NCBI GenBank assembly: GCA_002719955.1
Contig: PBFW01000025.1
Span: 18,268 to 82,267, forward strand
Source of the DNA: Deltaproteobacteria bacterium
GTDB lineage: Bacteria > Myxococcota_A > UBA9160 > UBA4427
Length of the DNA: 64,000 nt
Reading direction: 5' to 3'
Shown: positions 61,757 to 64,000 of the stretch, piece by piece
Layout: the number at the start of each line of letters is the position of its first letter
Position numbering within the stretch: the first letter of the stretch is position 1
Notes under the pieces: model-generated
The model's database searches: none
What the model saw: only the letters and a program-made list of their open reading frames with translations
Told to the model about the DNA's origin: nothing
Position numbers and translations under genes: made by a program

Positions 61757-62122
61757 CCGGCGCTGTGGTTCGACCAGGAGCCAGATCGCAAATCGGACGG
61801 GTCAAGAATAGGTTGTGCGTCGAGTTTCGATCCCGGGCAACGAATCATTTTCAGCTCTTTCGATCCAGATATTTTTCGTGGGTGAACTCAAGGATTCGAA
61901 TCAGCGTTCGACCGGCCATCGTCACGGACAGGCTGATCCGTCAACAAAATCGAATGATTATGTTTTAAGGAAGGTTTCCGACAGCTTCGGCGGGTAGGTA
62001 CGCAGAACTTCGCGGATCTGATTCCGACTTCGCTCGTTCTTGCAAACTAGAAGCGAGCCCACTGGGCCGTCGTGTGGCTGACGGGGAATCTCGAGCATCA
62101 AGACGGGTTGACTTCGAGCGTG

Positions 62123-62208
62123 GAGGGATACCGAAGCGGTTAAACGGGGCAGACTGTAAATCTGCTGGCCTTTGGCCTACGGAGGTTCGAATCCTCCTCC
62201 CTCCACCA
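62123..62208 (+). tRNA. tRNA-Tyr (anticodon GUA), CCA encoded
   Basis: GGAGGGA...CAGACTGTAAATCTG...variable arm...GGTTCGAATCC...TCCCTCC-A-CCA. Confidence 0.96.
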
Positions 62209-62322
62209 GCCCGCAAGCAGGCGGATGGCTTGCAGTTTGATCGGGACTTTCTCGGGATTTTCCTCGGGACCAAGCGCGAAGGTAGACGTGGTTCGGAAGA
62301 GCATGGGGACGAAAAAGAATGT

Positions 62323-62399
62323 GCGGGAATAGCTCAGCTGGCTAGAGCACCAGCCTTCCAAGCTGGGGGTCGCGGGTTCGAATCCCGTTTCCCGCTCCA
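62323..62399 (+). tRNA. tRNA-Gly (anticodon UCC), CCA encoded
   Basis: GCGGGAA...CCAGCCTTCCAAGCTGG...GGTTCGAATCC...TTCCCGC-T-CCA. Confidence 0.96.
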
Positions 62400-62495
62400 A
62401 TAAATGATTGACTGACGATCGGCGGGCCGGGGTGGCTCAGAGAAGCACTCGAAGGGCTCGCGAGAGCGAATCGAGTTTGGAGGCAGAAGAGATCG

Positions 62496-62571
62496 GCTCA
62501 CGTAGCTCAGGTGGTAGAGCACGTCCTTGGTAAGGACGAGGTCAGCGGTTCGAGCCCGCTCGTGAGCTCCA
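62496..62571 (+). tRNA. tRNA-Thr (anticodon GGU), CCA encoded
   Basis: GCTCACG...GTCCTTGGTAAGGAC...GGTTCGAGCCC...CGTGAGC-T-CCA. Confidence 0.96.
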
Positions 62572-62663
62572 GATGGTAGCGATTCAACGGTGACGCCCGG
62601 AATAATGAGGGCGCGTGCAGAGCGCGAGTGGACATGAGGTCAACCGACTGATATCGGGAAGGC

Positions 62664-62759
62664 GATAGCCCCGCTCCTTGCTGCCTCGTTGAGGAGAGAA
62701 GTTCAAGAAGAGAACAGGGGGAAAAGGGACTCGCGGGGTATCAGCCCAACCAGGCAGCA
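62664..62759 (+). promoter_or_regulatory. Structured tuf leader candidate (crossing complementary segments)
   Basis: GATAGCCCCGC (62664-62674) vs GCGGGGTATC (62733-62742); TGCTGCCT (62679-62686) vs AGGCAGCA (62752-62759). Confidence 0.35.
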
Positions 62760-62809
62760 GGCGCTACGCCAGGCAGGCCAGCTAGCAAAGAGAAGAGCAG
62801 GCATTATTG

Positions 62810-64000
62810 ATGTCCAAGGAAAAGTTCGAACGTAATAAGCCTCACGTGAACGTGGGTACGATTGGTCACGTTGATCACGGCAAGACGACCCTGACGGCTG
62901 CGATTACATCACGTCAGGCTCATAAGGGTCTTGCGGAGAACATGGCTTTCGACCAGATCGACAAGGCTCCGGAGGAGCGTGAGCGGGGGATCACGATCGC
63001 AACGGCTCACGTGGAGTACGAGTCGGACGGTCGTCACTACGCGCATGTAGATTGTCCTGGTCATGCCGACTACGTGAAGAACATGATCACGGGTGCTGCC
63101 CAGATGGATGGAGCGATTCTGGTGGTGTCTGCTGCGGATGGTCCGATGCCTCAGACGCGGGAGCACGTTCTTCTGGCCCGTCAGGTGAATGTTCCTCATA
63201 TCGTAGTTTTCCTGAACAAGGTGGATCAGGTGGACGACGAGGAACTTCTGGAGCTGGTGGAGATGGAGATCCGGGAGCTTCTTTCTGGTTACGATTTTCC
63301 GGGCGACGATATTCCGATCATCATGGGTTCAGCGCTTTCTGCCGGCGAGGACTCGAGCAACGACGAAGCGAACAAGTGCATCGATGAGCTGATGGAGGCT
63401 CTGGACGCGAATATTCCGGAGCCGGTTCGCGACCTGGACAAGGATTTTCTGATGCCGATCGAGGATGTTTTCTCGATTACGGGTCGTGGAACGGTGGTGA
63501 CGGGTCGCATCGAGGCGGGCACGATCCATCCCTCGGACGAGGTCGAGATCGTGGGTATCCGGGATACGACGAAGACGACGATCACGGGCGTGGAGATGTT
63601 CCGGAAGCTGTTGGACGAGGGTCGCGCGGGTGACAACGTGGGTTGTCTTCTGCGTGGAACGGGCAAGGACGAGGTGGAACGCGGTCAGGTATTGGCGAAG
63701 CCGTCGTCGATTACGCCGCATACGAAGTTCCGGGCGCAGGCCTATATCCTGACGAAGGACGAGGGGGGTCGTCACACGCCCTTCTTTAACGGTTACCGGC
63801 CTCAGTTCTATTTTCGGACGACGGATGTGACGGGCATTGCGAATCTCCCGGATGGGACGGAGATGGTGATGCCGGGTGACAACGTGGAGATGACGGTGGA
63901 GCTGATCACGCCGATCGCGATGGACAAGGAGCTTCGCTTCGCGATTCGGGAAGGGGGCCGAACAGTGGGTTCGGGTGTCGTCTCGGAAGTCATCGAATAA
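62810..64000 (+). CDS. tuf: Elongation factor Tu
   Basis: [64 protein letters not shown]-terminal domain; stop at 64000. Confidence 0.99.
   Translation: MSKEKFERNKPHVNVGTIGHVDHGKTTLTAAITSRQAHKGLAENMAFDQIDKAPEERERGITIATAHVEYESDGRHYAHVDCPGHADYVKNMITGAAQMDGAILVVSAADGPMPQTREHVLLARQVNVPHIVVFLNKVDQVDDEELLELVEMEIRELLSGYDFPGDDIPIIMGSALSAGEDSSNDEANKCIDELMEALDANIPEPVRDLDKDFLMPIEDVFSITGRGTVVTGRIEAGTIHPSDEVEIVGIRDTTKTTITGVEMFRKLLDEGRAGDNVGCLLRGTGKDEVERGQVLAKPSSITPHTKFRAQAYILTKDEGGRHTPFFNGYRPQFYFRTTDVTGIANLPDGTEMVMPGDNVEMTVELITPIAMDKELRFAIREGGRTVGSGVVSEVIE

Noticed and set aside
1-64000. CRISPR arrays, insertion sequences, rRNA operons
   Set aside because: No regularly spaced direct repeats, transposase ORFs or rRNA sequence were recognised on reading both strands.

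Overview
High-GC (roughly 60-65%) bacterial chromosomal segment from a Gram-negative-type organism. It is gene-dense and mostly housekeeping: pyrC (5' partial), hisE-hisG, pepN, ettA-type ABC-F, clpB, aceE-aceF, E2-lpd-lipA, clpS-clpA, ispH, two acyl-CoA dehydrogenases, hemE/hemH, lipB, rlmB, six tRNAs (Cys, Leu, Thr, Tyr, Gly, Thr) and tuf. No CRISPR array, intact prophage, transposon or rRNA was found. The points most worth a second look are: (1) a NuoB-E2-LipB-NuoI-NuoC-NuoD gene string, i.e. a complex I connecting module with no membrane or NADH-module genes in view, interleaved with a lipoylated E2 and the octanoyltransferase; (2) a compact minus-strand unit at 1.59-1.86 kb with a sigma-54-like promoter, RBS, 29-codon ORF and intrinsic terminator; (3) several regulatory or accessory genes disrupted by in-frame stops, frameshifts or deletions (two response regulators, a PilZ/DUF4388 protein, an SDR, a tyrosine recombinase, a small exported protein) while neighbouring core genes are intact; (4) a ferritin-like diiron protein whose frame continues 40 codons past an amber stop to a second stop and hairpin; (5) a tuf leader with crossing complementary segments. 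All calls come from reading motifs and frames by eye; no database search was run.
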